The notes under the pieces: model-generated
What the model saw: only the letters and a program-made list of their open reading frames with translations
The model's database searches: none
What the model was told of the DNA's origin: nothing
Assembly (NCBI RefSeq): GCF_003933965.1
Contig: NZ_RSAJ01000011.1
Coordinates: 1-42,951 of the forward strand
Source: Streptomyces sp. RP5T
GTDB lineage: Bacteria; Actinomycetota; Actinomycetes; Streptomycetales; Streptomycetaceae
Length of the DNA: 42,951 nt
Direction of reading: 5' to 3'
Translations under genes and position numbers: made by a program
In this document: piece by piece, positions 31,953-39,741 of the stretch
Position numbering within the stretch: position 1 is the stretch's first letter
Layout of the letters: every line of letters begins with the position of its first letter

Positions 31953-32531
31953 TCAGAACAGGGGGAGCCGGTCCACCAGGAGCTTCACCCTGGGGCCGGT
32001 TTCCCGTGGCGGCAGCCGGCCCGCCCGGGTCAGGGTGGCCAGCCCGTGCAGGCACGCCCAGAACGTCTCGGTGAACAGCCCCGTGTCGACGCCGTCCCCG
32101 GCGACCTCGCCGAGGCACTCCAGCAGCGCGGCGAAGGCGTCCTTGAGCGGAGCTGGGGTGTCTTCCTGCGCGTAGGCCAGGCCGCCGTCGAGCTGAAAGA
32201 TCGCGTCGTAGACGGCCGGGTTGTGCTCGGCGAAGTCGAGGTAGGCGTGCGCGAGGGCGGCGACCCGCTCGCGCGGGCCGTCCACGGCGGCGGTCGCGGC
32301 CCGCACCGCCACGGCCAGTTCTGTGGCGCCTTCAAGGGCGACGGCGCCGATGATCTCGCGCTTGCCGCGGAAGTGGCTGTAGAGGACGGGCTGGCTGTAT
32401 TCGATGCGTTCGGCGAGCCGACGGGTGGTCACGGCGTCCCAGCCCTGCTGCTCGGCGAGTTCACGGGCCGTCGCCACGATCAGGCGTTCGCGCTCAGCCC
32501 GTTCCCGTTGCTTGCGTTCCTGTACCGACAT
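31953..32531 (-). CDS. TetR-family regulator
   Basis: 192 aa. HTH about 15-62: ERLIVATARELAEQQGWDAV, TTRRLAERIEYSQPVLYSHF, RGKREIIGAVALEG. The ligand domain (about 75-190) contains RVAALAHAYLDFAEHNPAVY, a WHG-type TetR_C motif (FAEHNPAVYDAIF). Divergent from the DUF1772 gene, with CTAG-type palindromes between them, so it probably represses itself and the DUF1772 gene. Confidence 0.9.
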   Translation of the reverse strand: MSVQERKQRERAERERLIVATARELAEQQGWDAVTTRRLAERIEYSQPVLYSHFRGKREIIGAVALEGATELAVAVRAATAAVDGPRERVAALAHAYLDFAEHNPAVYDAIFQLDGGLAYAQEDTPAPLKDAFAALLECLGEVAGDGVDTGLFTETFWACLHGLATLTRAGRLPPRETGPRVKLLVDRLPLF

Positions 32532-32539
32532 GACTCGAT

Positions 32540-32607
32540 TCTAGCACTGCTAGACAAGAGAGCGGCAGTAGCACTAGCGTTGACCCGACAGCTAGCAGCA
32601 CTAGATT
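32540..32607. promoter_or_regulatory. TetR operators (CTAG palindromes) and DUF1772 promoter
   Basis: TCTAGCACTGCTAGA (32540-32554) is a perfect 15-bp palindrome (odd centre) 9 nt from the TetR ATG. CTAGCAGCACTAG (32592-32604) is a related imperfect dyad. A third partial copy, TAGCACTAGC, is at 32569-32578. The second dyad sits between a -35-like TTGACC (32580-32585) and a -10-like TAGATT (32602-32607) for the DUF1772 gene, 16 nt apart. This is the expected layout for a TetR dimer site controlling both directions. Confidence 0.7.
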
Positions 32608-32621
32608 CCTGAGGGGTCGTC

Positions 32622-33068
32622 ATGCTCAACGCGCTCGAGGTCGTCACCACCGTGGTTGTAGGCGTGATGGTGGGGGTGGAGTTCACCGTCGCCTTCGTCA
32701 TGAACCGGATACTCGACGCCCTCCCGGAGGACAGCGGCCAGCTCGGCCACGCCCACGGGGGCCGGATGCTCGGCGCCGTGATGCCGGTCTGGTACATCGG
32801 CTCGCTCGTCCTCATCGGCATCTGGGCCGCCGCCGGGTGGCACCACCAGGGCACCGGCCTCGTCGTCGCCGCCGGCGCGCTCTTGATCCTCAGCGTGGTG
32901 ATGTCGGTTCTGCTGCTCGTTCCGATCAACAACCGGAACAAGACATGGACCCCCGACAACCGGCCCGTCGACTGGAAGCAGCAGCTGAACCGCTGGCAGC
33001 GATTCCACTACGTCCGCGTCGCCGTGATCATCGCCGCCTTCGCGCTGCTGGTCGCCGCCCTCGCCTGA
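32622..33068 (+). CDS. DUF1772 (anthrone-oxygenase-like) membrane protein
   Basis: 148 aa with GAGGGG before the ATG. Four hydrophobic helices (VVTTVVVGVMVGVEFTVAFV, MLGAVMPVWYIGSLVLIGIW, GLVVAAGALLILSVVMSVLL, VRVAVIIAAFALLVAALA), with the PINNRNKTW and DWKQQLNRWQRFHYVR elements of DUF1772. Some members are anthrone oxygenases in polyketide tailoring; most are uncharacterised and under TetR control, as here. Its last codons and stop lie within a 56-bp palindrome. Confidence 0.87.
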   Translation: MLNALEVVTTVVVGVMVGVEFTVAFVMNRILDALPEDSGQLGHAHGGRMLGAVMPVWYIGSLVLIGIWAAAGWHHQGTGLVVAAGALLILSVVMSVLLLVPINNRNKTWTPDNRPVDWKQQLNRWQRFHYVRVAVIIAAFALLVAALA

Positions 33069-33105
33069 GCCCGTGGGCCCACGGGCTCAGGCGAGGGCGG
33101 CGACC
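33050..33105. terminator. perfect 56-bp palindrome over the DUF1772 stop codon
   Basis: Two 28-nt arms, 33050-33077 and 33078-33105, are exact reverse complements with no central spacer. The left arm covers the final codons and stop of the DUF1772 gene; the right arm is intergenic. As RNA it would form a hairpin of up to about 26 bp. It is probably a strong terminator isolating the next gene. Confidence 0.8.
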
Positions 33106-33170
33106 GGACGGCTGTGCATCTCGCTCACCAAGCCCTGTCAAGCTCCCGAAGACGCGCAAGGAGACGAACC

Positions 33171-33596
33171 ATGGCACTGAAGAAGACCAACACCGCCCTG
33201 ACCGCCGCGTTCATCCTCTTCATCCTCTGGTTCGGGACCGAGTTCATCCTCAGCCCGCAGACGGCGGCGTCGGGCTTCGGTCTGCCTCACCCGCCCTCCG
33301 GCGACGGTGGCGGCTTCCTGGTCATCAAGGGAATCCGCGACGTCGTCCTGGCCCTGGTGCTGGCCGTCCTGCTCGTGACGGGTCACCGCCGGGCGCTGGG
33401 CTGGGTGCTGCTGGTCGAGGCCCTCGCCGCGTACGGCGACATGGCGACCGTGCTGTCCCACCACGGCTCCGTGGCCACCGCGTTCGGTGTTCACGGCCTG
33501 ACCGCGACCCTGATGGTGGTCAACGGCCTGCTGATGATGCGCGAGACCGCAGGCGTCGCGCCCGCTTCGACGACAGCCGCCGCGCAGCCCGTCTGA
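33171..33596 (+). CDS. DUF4267-type small membrane protein
   Basis: 141 aa with AAGGAG 8 nt before the ATG. Four hydrophobic helices (ALTAAFILFILWFGTEFILS, VVLALVLAVLLVTGHRRALG and two more). GGFLVIKGIRDVVLALVLA and HGLTATLMVVNGLLMMRE match DUF4267 proteins. Function unknown. It follows the 56-bp palindrome, so it is probably transcribed separately from DUF1772 or after partial read-through. Confidence 0.82.
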   Translation: MALKKTNTALTAAFILFILWFGTEFILSPQTAASGFGLPHPPSGDGGGFLVIKGIRDVVLALVLAVLLVTGHRRALGWVLLVEALAAYGDMATVLSHHGSVATAFGVHGLTATLMVVNGLLMMRETAGVAPASTTAAAQPV

Positions 33597-34193
33597 TGTA
33601 ACAGCTCGCCTGATCCGATCGGCTCGGCATGGCCCGCCCTCCGGCCGGGTCATGCCAGCTTGTGCAGGCCGGCCACGGGACACCGCCCAGGCGGCGGACC
33701 CGGCCCTGAGCCCTGCACCGCAGCCAAAGTCTGTGGCGCCGTGGCAGCGGGTCGGCATCATCCCTCGCGTGATCATGATGCAACCGCTGCGGCCAGTTCG
33801 TTCAGGCGACGAGCTGCCTCCAGGGGAGGTCGGTATGGCGGTCATGCGGATCGCTTACGGCAACGCCTTCGAGCCGTAGGTGGAGCACCGGAGCCCGACA
33901 TGGTCGCCCCCCGGCAGGTTTCGGATGACCTGCGACGCCGGGACCGCCTCCGTCGAGCCGGGGGCCTGCAACGGCCGGCAGACCGGGCAGGACTGGCTGG
34001 ACCCGGTTGACTCCCCACGCCCACTCCCACGCCCACACCCACGCACCGGACGCCGGCCCGACGATGGAACCGGCACTGCGGCAGCGCCCGCACAGGCCGC
34101 ACCTGGTACCGCGGACCGGGTCCGAGCACTGGACCTGAAGTCCGCGCGATGACCGGATTCCAGCCCCACCAAGGGCGCGTACACGACGCGCGC
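33597..34193. other. 600-nt region without a recognised gene
   Basis: No supported gene. The stretch 34010-34046 is a CCCACG/CCCACT low-complexity repeat. On the minus strand a frame reads VIRNLPGGDHVGLRCSTYGS and stops near 33876; it looks like a protein end but was not identified. Probably decayed sequence. Confidence 0.35.
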
Positions 34194-34442
34194 CTCCCCT
34201 CCTCCACCGCCGACACAGCGCGCTGCGGACCTGCCTCAACCTCTTCGCGCCGTACGGCGAGCGGGCCACGTACCACGACCTCACGCTCAGCGCCGGGATC
34301 GCCCGGAGGCCGGAGGCGGATCCGGACGCGCTGCTGCGGGCGATGGAGGAACTGCAGGAGGCACGGGCCCTGCGGTGCGCAAGGGCGGAGGAGTACGTCG
34401 TGCGGCGCCGGGCGGACAAGCGGGCGGCAGGGACCTGTCCTT
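34194..34442 (+). pseudogene. unidentified gene fragment
   Basis: A plus frame without a start reads ALRTCLNLFAPYGERATYHD and LTLSAGIARRPEADPDALLR, then AMEELQEARALR, ending in TGA at about 34442. It has a protein-like helix pattern and ordinary codon use, but I cannot assign a family. It abuts the SDR fragment, so the junction is probably a deletion. Confidence 0.35.
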
Positions 34443-34854
34443 GACCGAACGCGGCTGGGGCCGTGTGCAGAACATCGCCAGCGACTCGGCGGTTGTCATC
34501 CCCGCCGAGATGATCCACTACGGCATGTCCAAGACCGCCCTGCTCGCGGTGAGCCGGGGCTTCGCCAAGCAGGCGGCCGGTACCGGCGTCACGGTGAACT
34601 CGGTCATCGCCGGCCCGACCCACACCGGCGGCGTCGAGGACTTCGTCTACCAGCTCGTGGACCGCGACCTGCCCTGGGACGAGGCCCAGCGCGCCTTCAT
34701 GCGGCAGCACCGTCCGCAGTCCCTCCTCCAGCGGCTGATCGAGCCGGAGGAGATCGCCGCCATGGTCGTCTACCTCGCGTCCGACCAGGGGTCGGCGACC
34801 ACGGGCGGTGCCCTGCGGGTCGACGGCGGCTACATCGACTCGATCCTGCCCTGA
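34441..34854 (+). pseudogene. 5'-truncated short-chain dehydrogenase/reductase
   Basis: The C-terminal about 138 residues of an SDR. The frame enters at LTERGWGRVQNIASDSAVVI, keeps the catalytic YxxxK as HYGMSKTALLAVSRGFAKQA, VTVNSVIAGPTHTGG, and ends SATTGGALRVDGGYIDSILP. The NAD(P)-binding half with the TGxxxGxG loop is absent, so it cannot be a working enzyme. A GTG in the preceding 70 nt could start a shorter product, but it would still lack the cofactor domain. The cut falls next to an unrelated fragment. Confidence 0.8.
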
Positions 34855-34869
34855 GCCGGAGATCGCCCC

Positions 34870-34995
34870 TCAGGCGCCATCCACCAGGATCACCTCCAGG
34901 GTGCGCGGACCGTGCACTCCCTCGACCCGGTCCAGTTCGATGTCGCTGGCCGCAGAGGGCCCGGAGATCCAGGTCAACGGGCGCGGCCGCAGCCA
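34870..34995 (-). pseudogene. C-terminal stub of a LutC/YkgG-like (LUD domain) protein
   Basis: The minus frame ends [20 protein letters not shown], then [16 protein letters not shown] and a stop. [24 protein letters not shown] is the C-terminal signature of LUD-domain lactate-utilisation proteins. Upstream residues are not LutC-like, so only about 40 residues remain. Confidence 0.65.
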
Positions 34996-35237
34996 GGCGT
35001 TCCAGTCCCTGCGGTACGGAGGCGGAGGGGCTGCACAGCCGTACTGCACAGGTCCGCGGTGGCGCCGCCGTACTGGTTGTTGAGGACCCAGTGGTACCCG
35101 AACCGGTTGCTCAGGGATACACCGTCGAACGGCCACGGTATGGTCAGCGGCGAAAACAGGCCAAGGTCGGACGTGCAGGCGACATGCGGGGATACGTCGA
35201 TATCCGTTGCACCACCGGTGATGCGTGAAGAAGTCAC
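34974..35237 (-). other. unassigned minus-strand open frame, possible gene remnant
   Basis: A frame from a GTG at 35237 reads [20 protein letters not shown], then [20 protein letters not shown] and ATADLC, with a natural residue mix. It lacks a ribosome site. The last part overlaps the LutC stub in another frame, which suggests a breakpoint near 35.0 kb. Not identified; it could be the end of an exported protein. Confidence 0.3.
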
Positions 35238-35327
35238 GTGGAGGTGCAACTGGCGGCGGCCGAAAGTCGTCCTCTGCGACGAGCCGTCGAGGCACACCGA
35301 CAACTGGGACAACAGGGGGGACGCATC

Positions 35328-36020
35328 ATGAACGTGACGCCGAGGAAGAGCCGGCGCAGACCGGGCGTTGTGCGGGCGACCGTACTGGGAGCCTGCGTGG
35401 CGGGGGCGTTGATCCTCGCCGGATGCAGCGGCGGCGGCAACGGTAACGGCAAGAGTGCCGGCGGCGCGACGGGCTCGGGTGCCGACGCGAGCGCGACGAA
35501 GGCGGGGGGCACCGGCGGCGAGGTGACGGGCACCGGTGCGGCAGGCAAGAAGCCGAGCGCCACGGCGTCCGCGGGCTCGAGCAGCGTTGGCAAGGCCTCC
35601 GGAGCAGTTCCGGTCGCGTCCAAGTCCCCCCTTTCGCCGGCGTCGAGTGCGGTGGGCGCGGTCGACGACGGCTGTGACCACAAGATGCCGATCTCCCCTG
35701 ACGAGGTCGCGGTCTACCGCTACACCCCCGAAGGGGGATCCCTCAGTCTGATCGTCAAGCACGGCAACTGGGGCTGCGGAACGCCCGACTCCGACGGCGC
35801 GCCCTTCGAGACCGTCGGCAAGGAGACTTTCATTCCGATGGACCAGGCCGCGTACGTCACGGTGACCAACCCCATCGTGGAGAGCACCGAGAACCAGCCC
35901 ATCGGCGTGCAGGAGTTCCTCGACTGGCTGGAGGCGCACCCGAACTCGGGGCTCGTCTTCACGTACCACCTGGGTGCCGACGGCGCCATCGACCGCCTCG
36001 ACGAGGTTTTCACTCCCTGA
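35328..36020 (+). CDS. secreted lipoprotein, unknown function
   Basis: 230 aa from the ATG at 35328, with an AGGGGGG stretch upstream. Basic n-region, hydrophobic helix and lipobox LAGC (Cys about 34) mark a lipoprotein. Residues about 35-110 are a Gly/Ala/Ser/Thr-rich spacer that would cross the cell wall. The folded part (about 118-230) begins VDDGCDHKMPISPDEVAVYR, has VKHGNWGCGTPDSDG with paired Cys, and ends FLDWLEAHPNSGLVFTYHLG. I do not recognise the domain. It stands alone between broken genes and a convergent hydrolase. Confidence 0.82.
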   Translation: MNVTPRKSRRRPGVVRATVLGACVAGALILAGCSGGGNGNGKSAGGATGSGADASATKAGGTGGEVTGTGAAGKKPSATASAGSSSVGKASGAVPVASKSPLSPASSAVGAVDDGCDHKMPISPDEVAVYRYTPEGGSLSLIVKHGNWGCGTPDSDGAPFETVGKETFIPMDQAAYVTVTNPIVESTENQPIGVQEFLDWLEAHPNSGLVFTYHLGADGAIDRLDEVFTP

Positions 36021-36124
36021 CAGCACGCGCACGACGGCGCTGTCGCCGTCGAACGGCCGGGAGAGACCGTGCGGCGGCGACAGCGTGGCGAGCAGTGGCC
36101 CCGACGTCCGGCCGGGGCCGGGTG

Positions 36125-37057
36125 TCAGGAGGTGTGCGGGCAGTTGCCTCGGGACTCGGCGATCGTGAGGCTGACGGCCGGGAGCGGGCAGAGGAACTGC
36201 TCATAGCGGGTGTCGTTGTCGATGAACCGCTTGAGCCAGGAAATGCTGTACTTCGCGATCGTCGTGTTGGACGAGTTCGGCGTGAAGTGGGTCGCGCCCC
36301 GCAACTCGATGTAGGCGCGGTCGGTGGAGGAGGGCAGGCTCGTGTAGAACGGCTGGGAGTGCGTCGCCACGGGCGCGATGGTGTCGCCGTCGGCGCCGAC
36401 GACCAGGGTGGGAGTCGTGATCTCCGGCCAGGTCTTGTCGAGGTTCCAGCCGGTCAACGGGATGGCGGCCTGAAGCGAGGGGCGGGACTTGGCCGCTTCG
36501 AGGGTGCCGCCGCCGCCCATGGAGTGGCCCATCACTCCGAGGCGTCCGGCGTCGATGCGGCTGCGGACCGCGCTGCGCTGCACCAGGTAGTCCAGTGCGG
36601 CCAGCAACTGCGTCCCGCGGCTGCCCGGTTGGTCGGAGGTGGTCAGCGTGTCGATCGTGAAGACGACGAAGCCCTGGGAGGCGAGCCGCGGGCCGAGCCA
36701 GGCGATCGAGGACTGGTAGGCGGTGAACCCCGGTGACACCGCTACCGCGCCGAACGTCCCGTCCGCGGTGCTCGTCGGGTAGTAGATGGTGCCGCCGCCG
36801 AACCCGCTCACCGCGAGTCGCGACACGCTGGTCTCGGACACCGCGTAGGGGCCCCTGCTGGCCTCGATACTCGCCGTGGTGGGCGCCGGGCCCCGTTCGT
36901 ACGGGTTGTCGGCCGCCTGGGCTCCGCCGGTCTGCGAGGTCAGCAAGCCGACGAGTGCGGCGGCCGTCGCGAAGCCGGAGCCGAGGCGCCCGAAGCGGCG
37001 GCGCCGGTGGCGGTGGGATGTGCGCGTGGGACAGGAGGGCTGTGGGGTGTCGCTCAT
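36125..37057 (-). CDS. secreted polyester hydrolase/lipase (cutinase family, PET-hydrolase-like)
   Basis: 310 aa with AAGGAG 5 nt before the ATG. Signal peptide about 1-48 ending AQA; the mature part starts [12 protein letters not shown]. Nearly all of it tracks the Streptomyces exfoliatus lipase and Thermobifida/LCC-type cutinases: [40 protein letters not shown], nucleophile Ser179 in GHSMGG, LTGWN with Trp204, Asp225 in [10 protein letters not shown], His257 in GATHFTPN. Cys290 and Cys306 should form the C-terminal disulfide. These enzymes cut polyesters such as cutin, PHB-type or PET-like plastics, and short-chain triglycerides. It acts extracellularly. A CTGAC-N5-GTCAG dyad lies upstream. 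Confidence 0.92.
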   Translation of the reverse strand: MSDTPQPSCPTRTSHRHRRRRFGRLGSGFATAAALVGLLTSQTGGAQAADNPYERGPAPTTASIEASRGPYAVSETSVSRLAVSGFGGGTIYYPTSTADGTFGAVAVSPGFTAYQSSIAWLGPRLASQGFVVFTIDTLTTSDQPGSRGTQLLAALDYLVQRSAVRSRIDAGRLGVMGHSMGGGGTLEAAKSRPSLQAAIPLTGWNLDKTWPEITTPTLVVGADGDTIAPVATHSQPFYTSLPSSTDRAYIELRGATHFTPNSSNTTIAKYSISWLKRFIDNDTRYEQFLCPLPAVSLTIAESRGNCPHTS

Positions 37058-37177
37058 CACGGCTCCTTCGAGGATGAGGGTTCCGGCGCCTTCGGGCCTG
37101 ACGGAGACCGCCGGGGGAGAGGCGGCGTCGGGCCCGTGGACGTGACACGAGTCATCCGGCGTCGAACAACGTAGGAG

Positions 37178-37192
37178 CTGACCAGAAGTCAG
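37178..37192. promoter_or_regulatory. CTGAC-N5-GTCAG dyad upstream of the polyester hydrolase
   Basis: A 15-bp inverted repeat 121 nt upstream of the hydrolase start and 81 nt downstream of the LuxR stop, on the path of the hydrolase promoter. Candidate operator; short arms. Confidence 0.3.
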
Positions 37193-37272
37193 TCATCAGT
37201 GGAATCACCAGTCGTGCCCGGGGCGCCCACACGCACCACCTCGCACCGGCCAGGCACGGCCCGTGCCGGCCC

Positions 37273-38955
37273 TCAGCCCGGTTCCGGCAGGTCCCAGCCC
37301 CGGTCGTGGTCGTCGCCGACGTTCGCCAGGAGATGCGCGAGACCGGTGCGCGACCGGACTCCCAGCTGCGCGAAGACGTTGCGCAGGTGGTACTCGACGG
37401 TCCGGATGCTGATGGACAGCTCTGCGGCGATCTCCTTGTTCGTCGCTCCGCGCGCCACATCCCGCGCAATGCGCGCCTGCTGCGGCGTGAGTGAGGACAA
37501 CGGCCCCGCCTCGGCGGTCCCGCTCGCCTCTCCGGCCGCCCGCAGCTCCGCGCCGGCACGCTTGGCCCGCAGCGCCGCGCCACAGTGTTCGAAGCCCATC
37601 AGTGCGGCACGCAACTGGTCCCGGGCCTCGGTCGGGCGCCGCCGACGCCGTAGCCACATGCCGAAGGCCAGATGGGTGCGCGCGTGCTCGTACGGCCCTT
37701 TGGCCTTCTCGTGGTGGGCGAGCGCGGCACGATAGAGCTCCTCGCCGCGGTCCGCGGGTGCGAGGAGGGCTCGGCACCGCGCCAGCTGCGCCGGGGCCTG
37801 GGGGTCGGCGTCGAGATCCGCCCAGACGGCGAACAGGTCGACCATCTCGGGCGCTTCGAGAACCCGGCCGGACAGGACGCAGGCCTCGACGAAGCACGGC
37901 ACGGCCAGGAACCACAGCCCGAAATGGCCCTGCCGGGCGCCGGGTTGGACCAGCGGGGCCAGCCGGGCGGCCGCCCGCTCGACCTTGCCCGCCCCCAGTT
38001 CCGCGCGCGCCTGGGCCCACTCGGCGAGAAACGCGGCCTGGGCCAGTCCGTGCGGCTGAGCGACGGCCATGACCTCCGCGACCTGGTCGCGGACCGTGGC
38101 CAGGTCACCCGCGATGGACACCACGAGCGCGCGTAGGGCCGACAGGTCGGCGGCCACGTTGCGCTGCCCGAGTCGGCGCGCGAGCACCAGGCCTTCCTCC
38201 GCGTGGGCGCAGGCCTGGGAGTGGCGGCCTTCGCGCAGTTCGGCGCAGGCCAGGTGCGCGATGATGCCCGGAACCGCGGTCTCCGCTCCTGACGAGCGCG
38301 CGGACGCCAGGGCGAGGCTCAGAAGCCGACGTGCGAGGGGGAGCCGGCCCAGCAGGAGGGCCACGCTTCCGGCGTCGCAGAGCTCCTCCGTCTCCGCCCG
38401 GGGCGTGACCTGGTGCAGCCCGGGCTCGAGAATCGCGGTGGCCCGTTGCAGGTCGCCCTCCGCCACCGCGCTCATCCCGATCCGGTGATCCCTCCACGCG
38501 GCCTCGGGGCACTCCCTGGCGCACGGCGTCGACGCGCCCACCGCACCGCACACGCGACAGGGACCTACCGCGAAGACACGCCGGTAGGTGTCATGGTCAC
38601 CAGCCGACCAGGCCGCCGACGCCGCTGCCAGCAGGGCGCGGCGGGCCGCGAGGGGGTCTGTCTCCCACAGTCCTGCGGCGGCACGGAGCAGCGCCGAGCA
38701 GGCGTCCGCCACGGGGCCGTCGCGCAGCTGTTGCCGGCCGTGTGCCAGGGCGCGGCGGGACGCAAGGTCGGACGGGCACGACGCTGTGCCCCCGGTCACC
38801 CCGGTCACCCCGGTCGCCCCGGTCGCCCCGGTCGCCCCGGTCACCCCCGTGGCCGTGGGCGGAAGGGCTCGGGCCTGCGGTGCGCCGAGCCCGGCAAGGC
38901 CGACGGTACGGGCCGCGAAGGCGCCGGGCGTCTCGTCGTTCACAAAGGTCACCAC
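37273..38955 (-). CDS. LuxR-family regulator lacking the ATPase domain, with a four-Cys motif
   Basis: 560 aa taken from a GTG at 38955; the frame is open to 39141 and no start has a good ribosome site. Residues about 37-56 are a collagen-like GVT/GAT repeat. Residues 133-149 hold C-x2-C-x8-C-x3-C. The middle is TPR-like helices. LSSLTPQQARIARDVARGAT, NKEIAAELSISIRTVEYHLR and NVFAQLGVRSRTGLAHLL form the C-terminal LuxR helix-turn-helix. The layout is that of the LAL family without the P-loop ATPase half. Either a naturally short regulator or a truncated one that kept an open frame. It may control the polyester hydrolase downstream on the same strand. Confidence 0.78.
   Translation of the reverse strand: MVTFVNDETPGAFAARTVGLAGLGAPQARALPPTATGVTGATGATGATGVTGVTGGTASCPSDLASRRALAHGRQQLRDGPVADACSALLRAAAGLWETDPLAARRALLAAASAAWSAGDHDTYRRVFAVGPCRVCGAVGASTPCARECPEAAWRDHRIGMSAVAEGDLQRATAILEPGLHQVTPRAETEELCDAGSVALLLGRLPLARRLLSLALASARSSGAETAVPGIIAHLACAELREGRHSQACAHAEEGLVLARRLGQRNVAADLSALRALVVSIAGDLATVRDQVAEVMAVAQPHGLAQAAFLAEWAQARAELGAGKVERAAARLAPLVQPGARQGHFGLWFLAVPCFVEACVLSGRVLEAPEMVDLFAVWADLDADPQAPAQLARCRALLAPADRGEELYRAALAHHEKAKGPYEHARTHLAFGMWLRRRRRPTEARDQLRAALMGFEHCGAALRAKRAGAELRAAGEASGTAEAGPLSSLTPQQARIARDVARGATNKEIAAELSISIRTVEYHLRNVFAQLGVRSRTGLAHLLANVGDDHDRGWDLPEPG
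38791..38844. repeat. six tandem 9-bp repeats (CCCGGTCRC)
   Basis: Six head-to-tail copies encode GVT/GAT triplets in the N-terminal part of the LuxR protein. In-frame units, so copy-number change would only lengthen a linker. Confidence 0.85.
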
Positions 38956-38992
38956 CCCGGATGCAGCCTGTCCCTGGAGTTGCCGGGAACAT

Positions 38993-39018
38993 CGTTGTTG
39001 AAAGAATGTCCAACAACG
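38993..39018. promoter_or_regulatory. inverted repeat upstream of the LuxR gene (CGTTGTTG-N10-CAACAACG)
   Basis: Perfect 8-bp arms (38993-39000, 39011-39018) with a 10-nt spacer, 38-63 nt before the chosen LuxR start. A likely operator, perhaps for autoregulation. If the regulator starts at 39141 instead, the repeat would be coding, which argues for the later start. Confidence 0.5.
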
Positions 39019-39216
39019 GCTTGTCCGTCGACCGTCGGCGCAACGTTTCGTGGCGGGCGGCCCCCGCCACACCGGGTATCGGGCCGCAGTGAACTCCTGC
39101 TGTGTCACGGGTGCGGGAGCTGCTACCGCAGCTCGCATCACGGCACCGGGTCCTTGAAATGACGCCGGTGCGGTCGGGAAACGGGCCGCAGCCGTGTCCG
39201 GAGGTGCCAGCTGCCG

Positions 39217-39492
39217 CTATCGGCGTGCGCGCCGGATACGTACGGGCCCGCGCGTCTTCGTCTCCACGACGGGCCGGCCGCCCTGCGTGACCTCGACCTC
39301 GCCGTCGTCCACCAGGCGCCATGCCGCGCGGCGGGCTGGTTTCATCAGGGCCCGCCAGCCGTCGTCGTCACCCTCGTAGACGGCGCGCGCCGCGTCGGAC
39401 GGACAGATCGACGCGGTGTCGGCACGGCGCTCCAGCAGGCTCATGATGGCCTTCTCCAGCCGTTGACCGAGCTGCCGGTCCGTCTCTTCCAT
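39217..39492 (-). CDS. DUF3253 protein
   Basis: 91 aa. LEKAIMSLLERRADTASICP, SDAARAVYEGDDDGWRALMK and VEVTQGGRPVVETKTRGPVR with IRR match DUF3253, a small winged-helix-like family often fused or next to DUF2256 or cryptochrome-like genes. No such neighbour here. Function unknown; a nucleic-acid-binding role is possible from the fold. It may start a short unit reading towards the LuxR gene. Confidence 0.8.
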   Translation of the reverse strand: MEETDRQLGQRLEKAIMSLLERRADTASICPSDAARAVYEGDDDGWRALMKPARRAAWRLVDDGEVEVTQGGRPVVETKTRGPVRIRRARR

Positions 39493-39741
39493 GCGATCCA
39501 GTGTGCCGGAGGGCCTGTGCGACGGCAGGACGAGTCGCCGTTGTCACGGTGGCGGCCCGGCTTGACCGGGGCGCTTCCGGATCCGCTCCGCGCGATCTCC
39601 TGGAGGCTGAGCGCACATTCGTACGCCCGCGGTCCCGTCGGGTCTGCGCCCGCGCGTGGGCGGCTCTCCGGCCGGTCGTTGCCCGCCCGGCGCGAGGCCC
39701 AGGCTCTTCGTGCCGGTGGGCCGTCGGCCGTCGCGCCGTCG

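Noticed and set aside
33740..33876. Minus-strand protein-like end near 33.9 kb
   Set aside because: Only about 25 residues look coding and no family was recognised.
34010..34046. CCCACG-rich run as a possible CRISPR or minisatellite
   Set aside because: Units are 6 nt and degenerate with no spacers; simple low-complexity sequence.
37253..37267. Palindrome downstream of the LuxR stop (7-bp arms, 1-nt centre) as terminator
   Set aside because: Stem too short after allowing a loop; could be chance in GC-rich DNA.
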